A DNA stretch of 34,485 nt from a virus: positions 1 through 34,485 of IMG/VR virus record IMGVR_UViG_3300010391_000160; one strand, 5' to 3'. Positions 8,447-17,070 of the stretch are shown here, piece after piece. The position numbers and the translations under genes are program-made. The notes below the pieces were generated by a model that did not search any database, had not been told where the DNA came from, and worked only from the letters and a program-made list of their open reading frames with translations. Every line of letters begins with the position of its first letter. Within the stretch, counting starts at the first letter, position 1.

Positions 8447-9673
8447 GTGGCAAACATTTTCAAGGTAGCAGACTGGATCGCCGCACAGACCATGCGGATG
8501 CTGGTGAACAAACTGGAAGTCGCCGGGACCTTCCACACGGACTACGGTTCTGAGTATCAGCGGGACTTCGCCATCGGCGAGATCCTCCGCGTGAAACTGC
8601 CGCAGCGCTGGACCGTCCGAGAAGGTCTGGGCTATGTCCCGCAGGGCATCAATCGCCAGGAAACCACCATCACCATCGACCGGGTTTTCGGCATCGACTT
8701 CGAGTGGGATTCGCTGGAGCAAGCTCTGAAGTTGGAGCGCGGGCAGGACGCCATCAAGCGCGAATATGTGGACACCGCGGCGGCCGCCTTGGCGCAGTCC
8801 ATCGACTCACGCGCAGCCGAGTTCGCCTACCTCAACACCAACAACATCGTGGGCATCCTGGGCACCGACCCGACCACCACCAACACCGCCGGCGCGGCTC
8901 GCACGAGGTTTACCGAAAACGCCTGCCCGCCCGGAGTGCTGAACCTGATTGTCCGGCCGAAGCACATGGAGGCTGTCGTCAACGGCGGCACTGCCCTGTT
9001 CAACGACCAGGGCCAGATCGCCAAAGCCTTCAAGGAAGGCTACTACGGGCGGGCGCGCGGCTTCGACTGGACTCAGTCGATGTCGCTCTACTCGCACACC
9101 GCCGGCACATGGGCCGGTGCGGTATCCACCAGCAGCGCCGGACAGTCCGGATCGTCCATCGCTCTCACCGCGACCACCGGCGACACGTTCCTCAAGGGCG
9201 ATGTCGTCAACTTCGCCGGTGTGTTCAACGCCAATCCCCAGACTCGGCGGTCGACCGGGACGCTCAAGGAGTTTGTTGTCCAGGCTGACGTGACGGCGGC
9301 CGCTTCGGCGGCAACCATCAGCATCGCGCCGGCCATCGTCGGACCGGGCAGCCAGTACCAGAACGTGACTGCGCTCCCGGCCAACGCGGCGGCGCTGACG
9401 CTGTTTCCTGGAACCAGCTCGCCGAACGGCAAGGCTGGCACCCAGAACTTGGCAATCCATCGGGATGCTTTCGCGCTGATCGGCATCCGGCTGGGCCTTC
9501 CGAAAGCCGTCGAGTTTTCAGCCCAATCCAGGGACCCCGATACCGGGATCAACGTGCGAATCGTCCGGACCTGGGATCACGACGAATCGAAGTTCAAGAC
9601 GCGCATGGACGTGGTGCTGGGCTTCGGAGTCCTGTACGCCGACCACTGCGCGGTCCGCGTGTTGGGAGCGTAA
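8447..9673 (+). CDS. Major coat protein, P22 gp5 type
   Basis: 408 aa, close to P22 gp5 (430 aa). It forms the HK97-fold shell. Family-like features are the N-terminal arm, RGFDWTQSMSLYSHTAG in the middle, and the stretch KGDVVNFAGVFNANPQTR with the following strand EFVVQADVTA, which matches the P22-coat pattern; the end DVVLGFGVLYADHCAVRV closes the domain. Start is GTG directly after the scaffold stop TAA, so the two are co-translated. No separate decoration gene was recognised beside it. Confidence 0.9.
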   Translation: MANIFKVADWIAAQTMRMLVNKLEVAGTFHTDYGSEYQRDFAIGEILRVKLPQRWTVREGLGYVPQGINRQETTITIDRVFGIDFEWDSLEQALKLERGQDAIKREYVDTAAAALAQSIDSRAAEFAYLNTNNIVGILGTDPTTTNTAGAARTRFTENACPPGVLNLIVRPKHMEAVVNGGTALFNDQGQIAKAFKEGYYGRARGFDWTQSMSLYSHTAGTWAGAVSTSSAGQSGSSIALTATTGDTFLKGDVVNFAGVFNANPQTRRSTGTLKEFVVQADVTAAASAATISIAPAIVGPGSQYQNVTALPANAAALTLFPGTSSPNGKAGTQNLAIHRDAFALIGIRLGLPKAVEFSAQSRDPDTGINVRIVRTWDHDESKFKTRMDVVLGFGVLYADHCAVRVLGA

Positions 9674-9685
9674 GGAGAAACCACC

Positions 9686-10435
9686 ATGACCAAACTCAAG
9701 CGTGCATCACTGCAAACCATCCTGGGGTTGCTCCTGGCGGCGGTCGCCTACGGGCAGCCCACCTTCACGGCCACCACGTTGTCATCGGCCTACACCGCCG
9801 GCGACACGGTTATCAACGTGGCGTCGGCGACTGGCTTCACCGCCAAAACCACCGTGGCCCAAATCGGGCGCGAGCTCATGCAGGTGCTTACGGTGAGCGG
9901 CACCAAGATCGGGGTCCGCCCTGGGGCCTTCGGCACGCGCTCGACAAACCACGGGAACGGTATGCCGGTACTTGTCGCGGCCAACGAGAATTTCTCGGCC
10001 TGCGGCGGGGGCGGCGGCGGCGGTCCGTGCGGCTTCGCATACAACTCAGAGTTCAGCGGGGGGCCGTTCTACTCCGGCACGTTCCCCGTGACTCTCACCA
10101 CCGCCGGCGCGCTGACCTACACTGCCGGCCAGGTGCTTGCCGGGTTGATCTTGCGGGATCCGAACGGGGCAGCCAGGACCGACACGACACCTACCGCCGC
10201 GCTTCTGGTGGCCGCGGTTCCAGGGGCAATGAACGGGTCGAGCTTCCGGTTCACAATCCGCAACGATGCCGATGCGGCGGAAACCATAACCGTGGCGGCT
10301 GGCACCGGCGGAACAACCAGCGGCACTATGACCATCGCGCAGTCGAACAGCAAGGAGTTCCTGGTGCGATTCACGCGGGTGGACTCCGGCAACGAGGCGT
10401 ACACGATTTATAGCCTCGGAACCGTGGTCCATTAG
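9686..10435 (+). CDS. Sec-exported Gly/Thr-rich protein 4
   Basis: 249 aa, unassigned. Residues 1-23 form a signal peptide (KLKR, then ILGLLLAAVA, cleavage A-Y-G before Gln24). The mature part starts with a beta module (TINVASATGF type, with GTRSTNHGNGMPV), then a linker of seven glycines flanked by cysteines (~residues 110-119), then a second Thr-rich domain with TITVAAGTGG. Start has AAGGAG 8-9 bases upstream. It sits directly behind the coat gene, the usual place of a decoration protein, yet it is addressed to the Sec pathway. The two cysteines around the glycines could form a disulfide outside the cytoplasm. Confidence 0.75.
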   Translation: MTKLKRASLQTILGLLLAAVAYGQPTFTATTLSSAYTAGDTVINVASATGFTAKTTVAQIGRELMQVLTVSGTKIGVRPGAFGTRSTNHGNGMPVLVAANENFSACGGGGGGGPCGFAYNSEFSGGPFYSGTFPVTLTTAGALTYTAGQVLAGLILRDPNGAARTDTTPTAALLVAAVPGAMNGSSFRFTIRNDADAAETITVAAGTGGTTSGTMTIAQSNSKEFLVRFTRVDSGNEAYTIYSLGTVVH

Positions 10436-10455
10436 GTTCTTCCGTGCGACCACGA

Positions 10456-10500
10456 GGAGCGCCGACGTAAATCTCCTCCCCGAGTGCGCGTCGGCGCTCC
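10456..10500 (+). repeat. 12-bp inverted repeat (stem-loop) after exported protein 4
   Basis: GGAGCGCCGACG (10456-10467) pairs perfectly with CGTCGGCGCTCC (10489-10500) around a 21-base loop. No T-run follows, so an intrinsic terminator is unlikely; an RNA-processing or 3'-end-stabilising stem is a better reading. Together with the hairpin at 7345-7393 it brackets the scaffold-coat-exported protein block. Confidence 0.6.
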
Positions 10501-10515
10501 GCTGAAAGGAAAGCT

Positions 10516-10674
10516 ATGGAATACCAGGAATACCCGAAATGGATCACTACTTTGGCCGGGGAAAAGCGAATTGTCGAAAACCGAGCCGAGGAAGATGCTT
10601 GGACTCTACCACCGCCGGAACCGAAACCGCCGAAGCGGGGAAAGAAAGACGACCCTGACGACGACACCGCCTGA
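10516..10674 (+). CDS. Small acidic/basic phage protein (52 aa)
   Basis: A 52-codon gene with GAAAGGAAA as Shine-Dalgarno. It has an aromatic N-terminus (MEYQEYPKWI), a VENRAEEDAW centre, then a Pro-rich stretch and a KRGKKDDPDDDTA end. Its TGA overlaps the ATG of the next gene (TGATG). Short proteins of this shape, an aromatic start and a charged tail, occur after coat genes in many podovirus genomes. Function unknown. Confidence 0.65.
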   Translation: MEYQEYPKWITTLAGEKRIVENRAEEDAWTLPPPEPKPPKRGKKDDPDDDTA

Positions 10675-11342
10675 TGCCCTCGCTCACCACCATTGCCAAT
10701 GCGGCCGCTCGGAGTCTCGGAATCATGGACTCGGGCGGGTCGCTTTCTGCGGCGCAACTCACTGACGCCCTGACCGCCGCAAACCAGATTCTTGAAAACT
10801 GGAGCTCCGAAGGCCGGATGATCCTGACCGAGCTGCTGACCTCGTTCGCCCTGACCTCCGGCACCAACAGCTACACCATCGGGCCGTCCCAGTTCATCAA
10901 TATCGCCCGGCCAGTGCGGATCAACGCCGCGACCCTTCTGCTGACCTCCGGCCCGAGTAGCCCGGTCCAGGTGCTCCAGAGCGTAGCGGAGTGGGAAGCC
11001 CTGGAAGATCGCGAGTCCAGCAGTTTCAAGGTCGGGGCGCTGTTTTACGACCGGGCCAGCCCGACCGGCACGATCTATGTGGCGCCGAAGCCGCTGGGGA
11101 GCGCCAGCATCCAGATCGCCACCTGGGTCCCGCTGGCGCAGTTCGCCGACGTGACGACCTCGCTGACCCTGTTACCTGGCTACGAGTTGCCCGTCCGTCT
11201 TTCGCTTGCTCACATGCTGGCGCCGGAATACAGCGTCCTTTTCTCCAAGGAATCCACCGAGCGGCTGGCGATGGCCATGGCGACGCTGGAAAACCTGAAC
11301 GTGCAGCACTCGGCGGTGCCGGGTATGCCGGTGGCTGCCTGA
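10674..11342 (+). CDS. Head-tail adaptor, P22 gp4-like (copy A)
   Basis: 222 aa. The helical N-terminus (IANAAARSLGIM, LTDALTAANQILENWSSEG), the YTIGPS strand (~residues 64-69), RPVRINAATL, the FYDRASPTGTIYVAPKPLG hairpin and the closing PGYELPVRLSLAHMLAPEY are the pattern of P22 tail accessory factor gp4. This binds below the portal and closes the filled head. P22 gp4 is 166 aa, so this version is longer. It overlaps both neighbours by one base and is followed by a second, clearly related gene. Confidence 0.85.
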   Translation: MPSLTTIANAAARSLGIMDSGGSLSAAQLTDALTAANQILENWSSEGRMILTELLTSFALTSGTNSYTIGPSQFINIARPVRINAATLLLTSGPSSPVQVLQSVAEWEALEDRESSSFKVGALFYDRASPTGTIYVAPKPLGSASIQIATWVPLAQFADVTTSLTLLPGYELPVRLSLAHMLAPEYSVLFSKESTERLAMAMATLENLNVQHSAVPGMPVAA

Positions 11343-12091
11343 TGCCTACTGCCCGAACAGTCATCACCCACGCCTGCCGCCTGCTCGGCTACAGCCTTTC
11401 GGGAGCAACCCTGCCGGCGGACATCGAGACAGATGGGCGCAACGCGCTCAACGATATGATCGGAGTCTGGTTGAACGAGTCCCTGATGGTTTCCTCGATC
11501 CGTGAGGACATTTTCACGCTGACCATCAACCTGAAAACGTACACGATTGGTCCCAGTGGGGCAACCTTCACGGCGCCGCGCCCGGTCTACATCAAGGACG
11601 CGAATCTGATCTTGCAGCAGTCAACGCCCGTGGTCCGCTTGCCGATGCGGATTCTGCGCGATTCGGGCGAGTGGGCGAACATCGGCGTCCAGGACATCAC
11701 CAACTCGATCCCAGCCGCGCTCTACTACAATCCGACCATCCCAAACGGGACCATCAAGATACACCCACAACCGCTGCTGGCCTACCAGCTCGAGCTTTTC
11801 TCTTGGGCGCAACTCTCCTCGTTTGCGGACATCGCCACCACGAACTACGACCTGGCGCCGGGTTATGAATCTGCCCTGAAGTACAATCTGGCGGTCGAGC
11901 TGGCTCCCATGATCCCGGACAAGATGAAGCAGGGACGGCTCGCAATGGTGGTAACCCGGGCGCGGGAGTTGAAGGCGATTCTGAAAGGGAAGAACTCGAC
12001 GCCGCGGCGGTTATTTTCCGATGTGCCTGCCGGGGCGCGCGGCGGGGCTGATTTCGACTGGCGGACGGGGAATCTGAGGATGGCGGGGTAA
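11342..12091 (+). CDS. Head-tail adaptor, P22 gp4-like (copy B)
   Basis: 249 aa from the ATG in the TGATG overlap. It repeats the order of features of copy A: helical N-terminus with GYSLSGATLPADIETDGRN, YTIGPSG strand, RPVYIKDANLIL, GEWANI, LYYNPTIPNGTIKIHPQPL, FADIATTNYDLAPGYESAL and a helical end, plus a basic C-terminal tail not found in copy A. The two are paralogues by tandem duplication. They may form two stacked rings, or one may have taken a separate adaptor role. Confidence 0.8.
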   Translation: MPTARTVITHACRLLGYSLSGATLPADIETDGRNALNDMIGVWLNESLMVSSIREDIFTLTINLKTYTIGPSGATFTAPRPVYIKDANLILQQSTPVVRLPMRILRDSGEWANIGVQDITNSIPAALYYNPTIPNGTIKIHPQPLLAYQLELFSWAQLSSFADIATTNYDLAPGYESALKYNLAVELAPMIPDKMKQGRLAMVVTRARELKAILKGKNSTPRRLFSDVPAGARGGADFDWRTGNLRMAG

Positions 12092-12095
12092 GACT

Positions 12096-12815
12096 ATGCC
12101 TCTTGACAGCAAACTCGTAGGCGCAAACGAGCGGCTGATCTTCTGCTGGGGCGACCCGCTCACGGCCCAAGAAGCCGCTGTACTGAGCGTCATCGACGCC
12201 CGCAACCCGACCGGAAAGTTCGCCGGTCTGGTCCAGAACTTTGCATTGTTGCAAAATGCGGCCGGCACCTTCGACTTGGCGCGGGCGGCGGCCGGTACGA
12301 CCGGCATCCCGGCCGTCAACACCGAAGGCACCAAACTGAGCTATTCAGTCGGCGTGATCGACTTCCTGCCGGTGGCGACACCCACCGACTTCTGGAACCT
12401 CACCGGCTCGGCCACCAAGACCGTTCGGGTGACGCGCATCGTCATCAGCGGAATCGCCACTGCTGCGGCCAGCCGGGCCACGCAACTCATCAAGCGGAGC
12501 ACAGCGAACACCGGCGGCACGCCGACCAGCCTGACGATTCCGCCCCACGACTCGAACGACGCTGCCGCCACGGCGCTGGTGCAGACCTATGCCGCCAATC
12601 CGACCACCGGGACGAGCGTCGGCATTTTCGGAGCCGAGACTTTGAACCTGGGGGCGGCCGGAGCGGCTGGCAGAATTGAGTGGAACTTCACCACGCGCAA
12701 CAGCAAAGCCGGGGTCCTTCGCGGCGTGGCGCAATCCCTGAACCTGAACTGGGCCGCCGCTGCGGTGCCTGCCGGCACGCTGCTGGCGATCCAGGCGGAA
12801 TGGACTGAGGAGTAA
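12096..12815 (+). CDS. Unassigned phage structural protein
   Basis: 239 aa. The C-terminal ~160 residues follow a pattern I have seen in tail/structural genes of environmental phages: TDFWNLTGSATKTVRVTRI, LIKRSTANTGGT, PHDSNDAAATA, TYAANPTTGT and an IQAEWTEE end. No enzymatic motif. It lies between the gp4-like adaptors and gp10, which suggests a tail or neck component. Charge is balanced and there is no signal peptide, unlike several neighbours. Confidence 0.7.
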   Translation: MPLDSKLVGANERLIFCWGDPLTAQEAAVLSVIDARNPTGKFAGLVQNFALLQNAAGTFDLARAAAGTTGIPAVNTEGTKLSYSVGVIDFLPVATPTDFWNLTGSATKTVRVTRIVISGIATAAASRATQLIKRSTANTGGTPTSLTIPPHDSNDAAATALVQTYAANPTTGTSVGIFGAETLNLGAAGAAGRIEWNFTTRNSKAGVLRGVAQSLNLNWAAAAVPAGTLLAIQAEWTEE

Positions 12816-12821
12816 TCGAGT

Positions 12822-14303
12822 GTGCCGACCGCCCCGGACTTTGGCTTCTGCGGGCCGACCTACCAAGCGGTCTCGAAGGTCCTGGACGCTTCCCGCGCGA
12901 TAAACCTCTACCCGGAAGCCGGGTTCCCCACTTCCAAAAGCAAGGCCGCTCTCATCGGCACGCCAGGGGTGCTTCACTGGGCCACGTTGCCGTTCGGACC
13001 GGTGCGAGCGCTGTGGCCAGGCGTGGGGCGCTTGTTCGCCGTGGGCGGCACGCACGTCTACGAGCTGAACTCGCTCGGCGCGATCATCACGGATTTCGGG
13101 GCAATTCCCGGCAGCGACGGCGTCAGCCCGGTGCAGATTTTCACGGGCGGAACTAATTCTTCCAACGCGCAGTCGGCGCTGATGGATTCGAGCGTCCCGG
13201 CTATTTTTAAGGTCGGCCCAGGAATCGTATCGGTGCTCTCGAACGCCTGGGCGGTCGAGTTTCTGGACAGCTTCTACTTTGCTCTGGGGTCGCCCGGCAC
13301 AGAGCAAAATCGCATCAAGAGTTCGGACCCATTGAATCTTTCGAGCTGGCCTGTGCTGAACTTTGCTGATCGCAGTGGCAACGCCGACTTGGCCTTGAAT
13401 ATCGCCCAAGTCAACGGGCAGCTCTGGATTTTCGGAATGAAGAACCTGGAGGTCTGGGCCAATGCCGGGCTGTCGCCGTTCCCGTTGGAGCGCATCGCCG
13501 GTTCGACCATCAACACCGGCGTGTTCGCGCAGTACTCGATCCAGAAAGTCGGCAACATCATCATGTGGCTCGGCGCGAGCGAGCGCGGCTTCGGATCGGT
13601 CTATCGGAACGACGGCCTGCTTCCGGTGCGGGTTAGCCCGCCAGCCATCGAGAACATGATCGCCAGCTACCAGTTGGGCTCGGCTGGCGCAACCCAGGTC
13701 ACGGCCTTTACCTACGAGGAAGATGGCCACCTGTTCTACGTGCTGACCTTTCCGGCGACGTTGGGGAACCCCAACGGCTCGGCGCTGGCCTACGATCTGA
13801 CCACGGGCATGTGGCACGAGCGCGCCCACCTGAAAGACGATGGCGTGACCCTGGAGCGCCCGCTCTATCACTGCGTCGCCAGCTTGTCAAACTTCGGCGG
13901 CGGCGGCGCGACCCCCATCAACTTTGCCGGGGCCTGGAACAGCGGGAAAATCTATAAAATGGGCTTGCAGTACTTCAGCGACGATGGGAATCCCCGGATG
14001 TATGTCCGCACTGCGCCGCACGTCTCGGACGCGGATCGCTGGATGAAGCACGCATCGCTGCACGTCTCGGCTGACACTGGCGGCTCGACGCCGATGACGC
14101 TCGAATACTCGAACGACGGCGGCCGGACGTTCACGGGTGGACCGTACACCATCGTCCCGAGTGCCGAGGTCCCTCAGCGGTATAAGTGGTACCAACTCGG
14201 GCGCTCACGCGATCGGGTTTACAAGACGACGCTGGTTCAGTCGCACGCCGCCATCCGTCTCATCAACGCCTACCTCAACGTGGACCCTGGCACGGAGCCC
14301 TGA
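12822..14303 (+). CDS. Packaged DNA stabilisation protein, P22 gp10-like
   Basis: 493 aa, near P22 gp10 (472 aa). It sits under gp4 in the tail machine and plugs packaged DNA. Family features are the start FGFCGPTYQAVSKVLDASRAINLYPE (positions ~7-32), GTPGVLHWATLP, the FLDSFYFALGSPGTEQNRI strand pair, QLWIFGMKNLEVWANAG, IAGSTINTGVFAQYSIQKVG and a beta-rich C-terminus with ARTAP-like YVRTAPHVS and MTLEYSNDGGRTF. Start is GTG, seven bases after the previous stop. The antisense frame is also long but is a shadow. Confidence 0.85.
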   Translation: MPTAPDFGFCGPTYQAVSKVLDASRAINLYPEAGFPTSKSKAALIGTPGVLHWATLPFGPVRALWPGVGRLFAVGGTHVYELNSLGAIITDFGAIPGSDGVSPVQIFTGGTNSSNAQSALMDSSVPAIFKVGPGIVSVLSNAWAVEFLDSFYFALGSPGTEQNRIKSSDPLNLSSWPVLNFADRSGNADLALNIAQVNGQLWIFGMKNLEVWANAGLSPFPLERIAGSTINTGVFAQYSIQKVGNIIMWLGASERGFGSVYRNDGLLPVRVSPPAIENMIASYQLGSAGATQVTAFTYEEDGHLFYVLTFPATLGNPNGSALAYDLTTGMWHERAHLKDDGVTLERPLYHCVASLSNFGGGGATPINFAGAWNSGKIYKMGLQYFSDDGNPRMYVRTAPHVSDADRWMKHASLHVSADTGGSTPMTLEYSNDGGRTFTGGPYTIVPSAEVPQRYKWYQLGRSRDRVYKTTLVQSHAAIRLINAYLNVDPGTEP

Positions 14304-15685
14304 TGGCCGATGTCAACGTTCAAACGGAGTGCGTTCCACCGCTCACCACCCCGCACTTCACCGGGGCGTCGCTAACCCCCAACCCGAACGGCGAAGTGGG
14401 TTTGCTCACCTGGCCGTGGATCATGTTTTTCCGGTGTGTGGCCAAGAAGGTGGCCACCGGCGTCGTCGCCGGCGACCCAGGCACCGTCAACTTCACCCCC
14501 ACGCTGGCCGCCTACGGTATGATGAGCCTCAAGGACTTCACCCTGGGCGGTTCCGGAAAGGCCGATCTGGTCCACGTGGTCGTCTGGTACGTCGATGAGC
14601 CGGACACGCAGTATCTCTACGCCATCCTGACCGATTCGCTCAACTCGACCGACCTGACGCCCAGCCCCGGCGTGACCGTGTTCGCACGCGCCAAGGAGAT
14701 CGCCGGGGTGGTCCCCGCCTTCGCCACTGGCGACCTGGTGCTGATCGACGACTCTGGTCAGGACCCCGACGCTACCGACTTCCGCAAGTACGAGCTGGTG
14801 ACCCTGGGGACCATCACCGGCACGCAGCCGGGCGCGGTGACCTTCGCGCTGGCTTCGCGCGGGAACCTGGGGAGCACCAAGTCGGCCCACAACGCTGGCA
14901 CGCGGCTCTACAAGGTCAAGGCGGCCCACTTCGCCGTGCCGACCAAGGACAACACCGGGAACCCGAAGATCACCGGCGATGAAAGCGTGCCGCTGGCAAA
15001 CGCCTGCGTGGTGGCCATGGGCCTGGCGGCTTCCGATGTGGGGACCATCGGGACGTTCAACGTCAAGAACTGCTCGCGCCTGGCCTACCCGTTCCCTGGC
15101 ACGCTGACGCAGCGCAACCCGGCGCCGGGCTTCCGCACTTGCACCGGGGCCGAGTACACCATCCCCCTGGGCGGGGCGCTGATCGCCGGCCAGAGCTCGC
15201 CCTTCCGCTTGGTGGTATCCGAGAACGCCAGCCCGCGGAACGTGCTCGGCCGGGTGTTGGTGTCGCCGGAGGGTTCGATTGCGTTCTATGATGGGATCCT
15301 GGGCGGAGAAACCGACAAGGGGCTGATCGCCTACGTGCTGCTGATCGAGCCCCAGCAGGATGGGCTGCCCAACGGAGCGCGCCGGATAGCGGTGCTCGAC
15401 CAGCTTGCGATCATTGCGGGCGAGTTTGCCACGTTCCCGCAGAACGACGTGCTGGACTTCCGGCGGATGCCCTATCGCCCCGCCTGGCCCTTCCTGTGCC
15501 CGGTAATCGGCACCCTGGACAGCCTCTTTGACCCCGCCCTAGGGGCGCTTCGGACGGGCGTGCTGCCCTTCACGACCACCGGGGAGTTCTTGCAGATGGA
15601 GGAAGGCGGCGAGCTGGACGCGGTGATCGCCCGGGCCGGCTCGGACGTAGCGGGATCGCATTTGACTGTGACGGTGCAAACATGA
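14303..15685 (+). CDS. Tail protein, unassigned
   Basis: 460 aa from the ATG in the TGATG overlap with gp10. It opens with NVQTECVPPLTTPHFTGASLTPNPNG and a WPWIMFFRCVAKK helix, followed by beta-rich sequence with DSLNSTDLTPSPGVTVFA, LVLIDDSGQDPDATDFRKY and a SRGNLGSTKSAHNAGTRLY segment. The start resembles phage proteins that anchor fibres to the tail and then run into a jelly-roll or beta-propeller-like body. No catalytic motif is visible. It ends in an ATGA overlap with the next, exported protein. Confidence 0.7.
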   Translation: MADVNVQTECVPPLTTPHFTGASLTPNPNGEVGLLTWPWIMFFRCVAKKVATGVVAGDPGTVNFTPTLAAYGMMSLKDFTLGGSGKADLVHVVVWYVDEPDTQYLYAILTDSLNSTDLTPSPGVTVFARAKEIAGVVPAFATGDLVLIDDSGQDPDATDFRKYELVTLGTITGTQPGAVTFALASRGNLGSTKSAHNAGTRLYKVKAAHFAVPTKDNTGNPKITGDESVPLANACVVAMGLAASDVGTIGTFNVKNCSRLAYPFPGTLTQRNPAPGFRTCTGAEYTIPLGGALIAGQSSPFRLVVSENASPRNVLGRVLVSPEGSIAFYDGILGGETDKGLIAYVLLIEPQQDGLPNGARRIAVLDQLAIIAGEFATFPQNDVLDFRRMPYRPAWPFLCPVIGTLDSLFDPALGALRTGVLPFTTTGEFLQMEEGGELDAVIARAGSDVAGSHLTVTVQT

Positions 15686-17070
15686 AAAGACTGATCGCTC
15701 TGCTTCTCCTGTGCGGCCTGCACTCGATGCACGCCCAACTGGTCACCATCAACGAGGACCTGGTCGACGCCCAGGGCAACAACCTGGCCGGCTTCCTGCG
15801 GATCTCGACGCCGCCCTACCTGCTGCCGGTCGGCTCGGCCCTGACGATCACCGGCGCGACCAACGCCACCCCCATCGAGATCACCGCCACCGCCCACGGC
15901 CTATCCACGGGCCACACGGTCTACATCGTTGGGGTCCTGGGCAACACCGCGGCCAACGGGACATGGCGGATCACCAACACCGGGGCCAACACCTTCACCC
16001 TGACCAGTTCGGTCGGAAACGGCGCCTACACCTCTGGCGGCACGGCCCAGCGGCTCCTGCCGGTCGGCCCGAGCACGCGCCGGCATCCCACCAGCGGGAC
16101 CTTCAGCGGCAACATCAACCTGACGCTCGAGCCCACCACCACAGGCATCGCCATCCCCGGCGGGGCGGCGGCGGGGTTCACCCACCTGGTCAACTACGTT
16201 CTGAACGACGGGACCACCTTCAACGAGCGCTGGAACATCCCAGCCACACCGACCACCACCACCGTTTCTGCCGTGCGGGCGCCGGGGACGCTCAACCCGA
16301 CCGCGAGCGTGGCGCTCACCCAACTGGCCGACTTCGGGACCGACACCCGGAACAGCGTGATCTGCTCGGACGGAACCAAATGGACCCGGTGCCTGGTGAA
16401 CATCGCCAGCAACGCGAACACCGCGACCACCTACACCGTCGCCGACGTTGACCGGAACAAGCTGGTGACTTTCAGTAATACCAGCGCCGTGGCTGTGACC
16501 TTGCCGCAGGCGGGCGCCTCCGCACTGTTTCTTTCGGGCTGGTACGCCTGGTTCCGCAACATCAACACCGGCCTGGTCACGATCACGCCGACCACGTCGA
16601 CCATCGACGGCGCGGCGACCTTCACGCTCGGCAAAAGCCAGGACATCATGGTGGTGTCTGACGGGACCAACTACTCGGTCGCCAGAGGATCGAGCGTCCT
16701 CAGCCGCACGTCCAGTTTTTGCTCGGGCACGGCCACCAGCAGCGTCACGCTGTTCATGGTGCTGTGGCCGTCCGGGGCCTGCACCAATACGACTGAAGGG
16801 GTGACCACCGAGCTGCTGGTCAGCGCCGCCGGCACACTTCGCAATCTCCGAGTGAAGGCTGGCACGGCGGGATTCGCGGCGGGCAGCGGCGCCGTCACGC
16901 TGCGGATCAACGCAGTGAACTCGGCAGTCACCTGTACGGTAGGAACCGGCACCACCTGCTCGAACACCGCCAACGTGGCCACTGTGGCCGCCGGCGACCG
17001 GATCACCGCGCAGATCGTCACCGTGGCGACCGAGACCTTGGCGAATCTGCAAATTGCTTTCGATTACTGA
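15682..17070 (+). CDS. Sec-exported multi-module fibre-like protein 5
   Basis: 462 aa. Residues 1-18 are a signal peptide (MKRLIALLLLCG, cleavage M-H-A before Gln19). Residues ~54-115 contain an FCCH-like phage repeat: ITGATNATPIEITATAHGL, VYIVGVLGNTAANGTW, and NTFTLTSSVG with a GGTAQ end. Residues ~245-340 are a tail-fibre module (TYTVADVDRNKLVTFSNTSA, DIMVVSDGTNYSVARG). The last ~110 residues are Cys-containing and beta-like. The ATGA overlap with the upstream tail gene ties it to tail synthesis. The signal-peptide region itself carries a 23-base sequence repeated at 28455-28477. Confidence 0.75.
   Translation: MKRLIALLLLCGLHSMHAQLVTINEDLVDAQGNNLAGFLRISTPPYLLPVGSALTITGATNATPIEITATAHGLSTGHTVYIVGVLGNTAANGTWRITNTGANTFTLTSSVGNGAYTSGGTAQRLLPVGPSTRRHPTSGTFSGNINLTLEPTTTGIAIPGGAAAGFTHLVNYVLNDGTTFNERWNIPATPTTTTVSAVRAPGTLNPTASVALTQLADFGTDTRNSVICSDGTKWTRCLVNIASNANTATTYTVADVDRNKLVTFSNTSAVAVTLPQAGASALFLSGWYAWFRNINTGLVTITPTTSTIDGAATFTLGKSQDIMVVSDGTNYSVARGSSVLSRTSSFCSGTATSSVTLFMVLWPSGACTNTTEGVTTELLVSAAGTLRNLRVKAGTAGFAAGSGAVTLRINAVNSAVTCTVGTGTTCSNTANVATVAAGDRITAQIVTVATETLANLQIAFDY
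15712..15734. repeat. 23-base dispersed repeat, copy 1 (TGCA-CTCGA-TGCA core)
   Basis: Identical over 23 bases to 28455-28477 although the two copies lie in unrelated genes in different coding senses. The core TGCACTCGATGCACG also occurs at 27482-27496 and, with one change, at 22185-22199. The shared core is near-palindromic. Confidence 0.7.

Noticed and set aside
12345-13871. 508-codon antisense frame opposite gp10, and similar long antisense frames at 1407-2165, 5325-6272, 7733-8722, 15901-17052 and 31879-32919
   Set aside because: They mirror well-supported genes, have Arg/Pro/Gly-rich low-complexity products, and arise from high GC at third codon positions.
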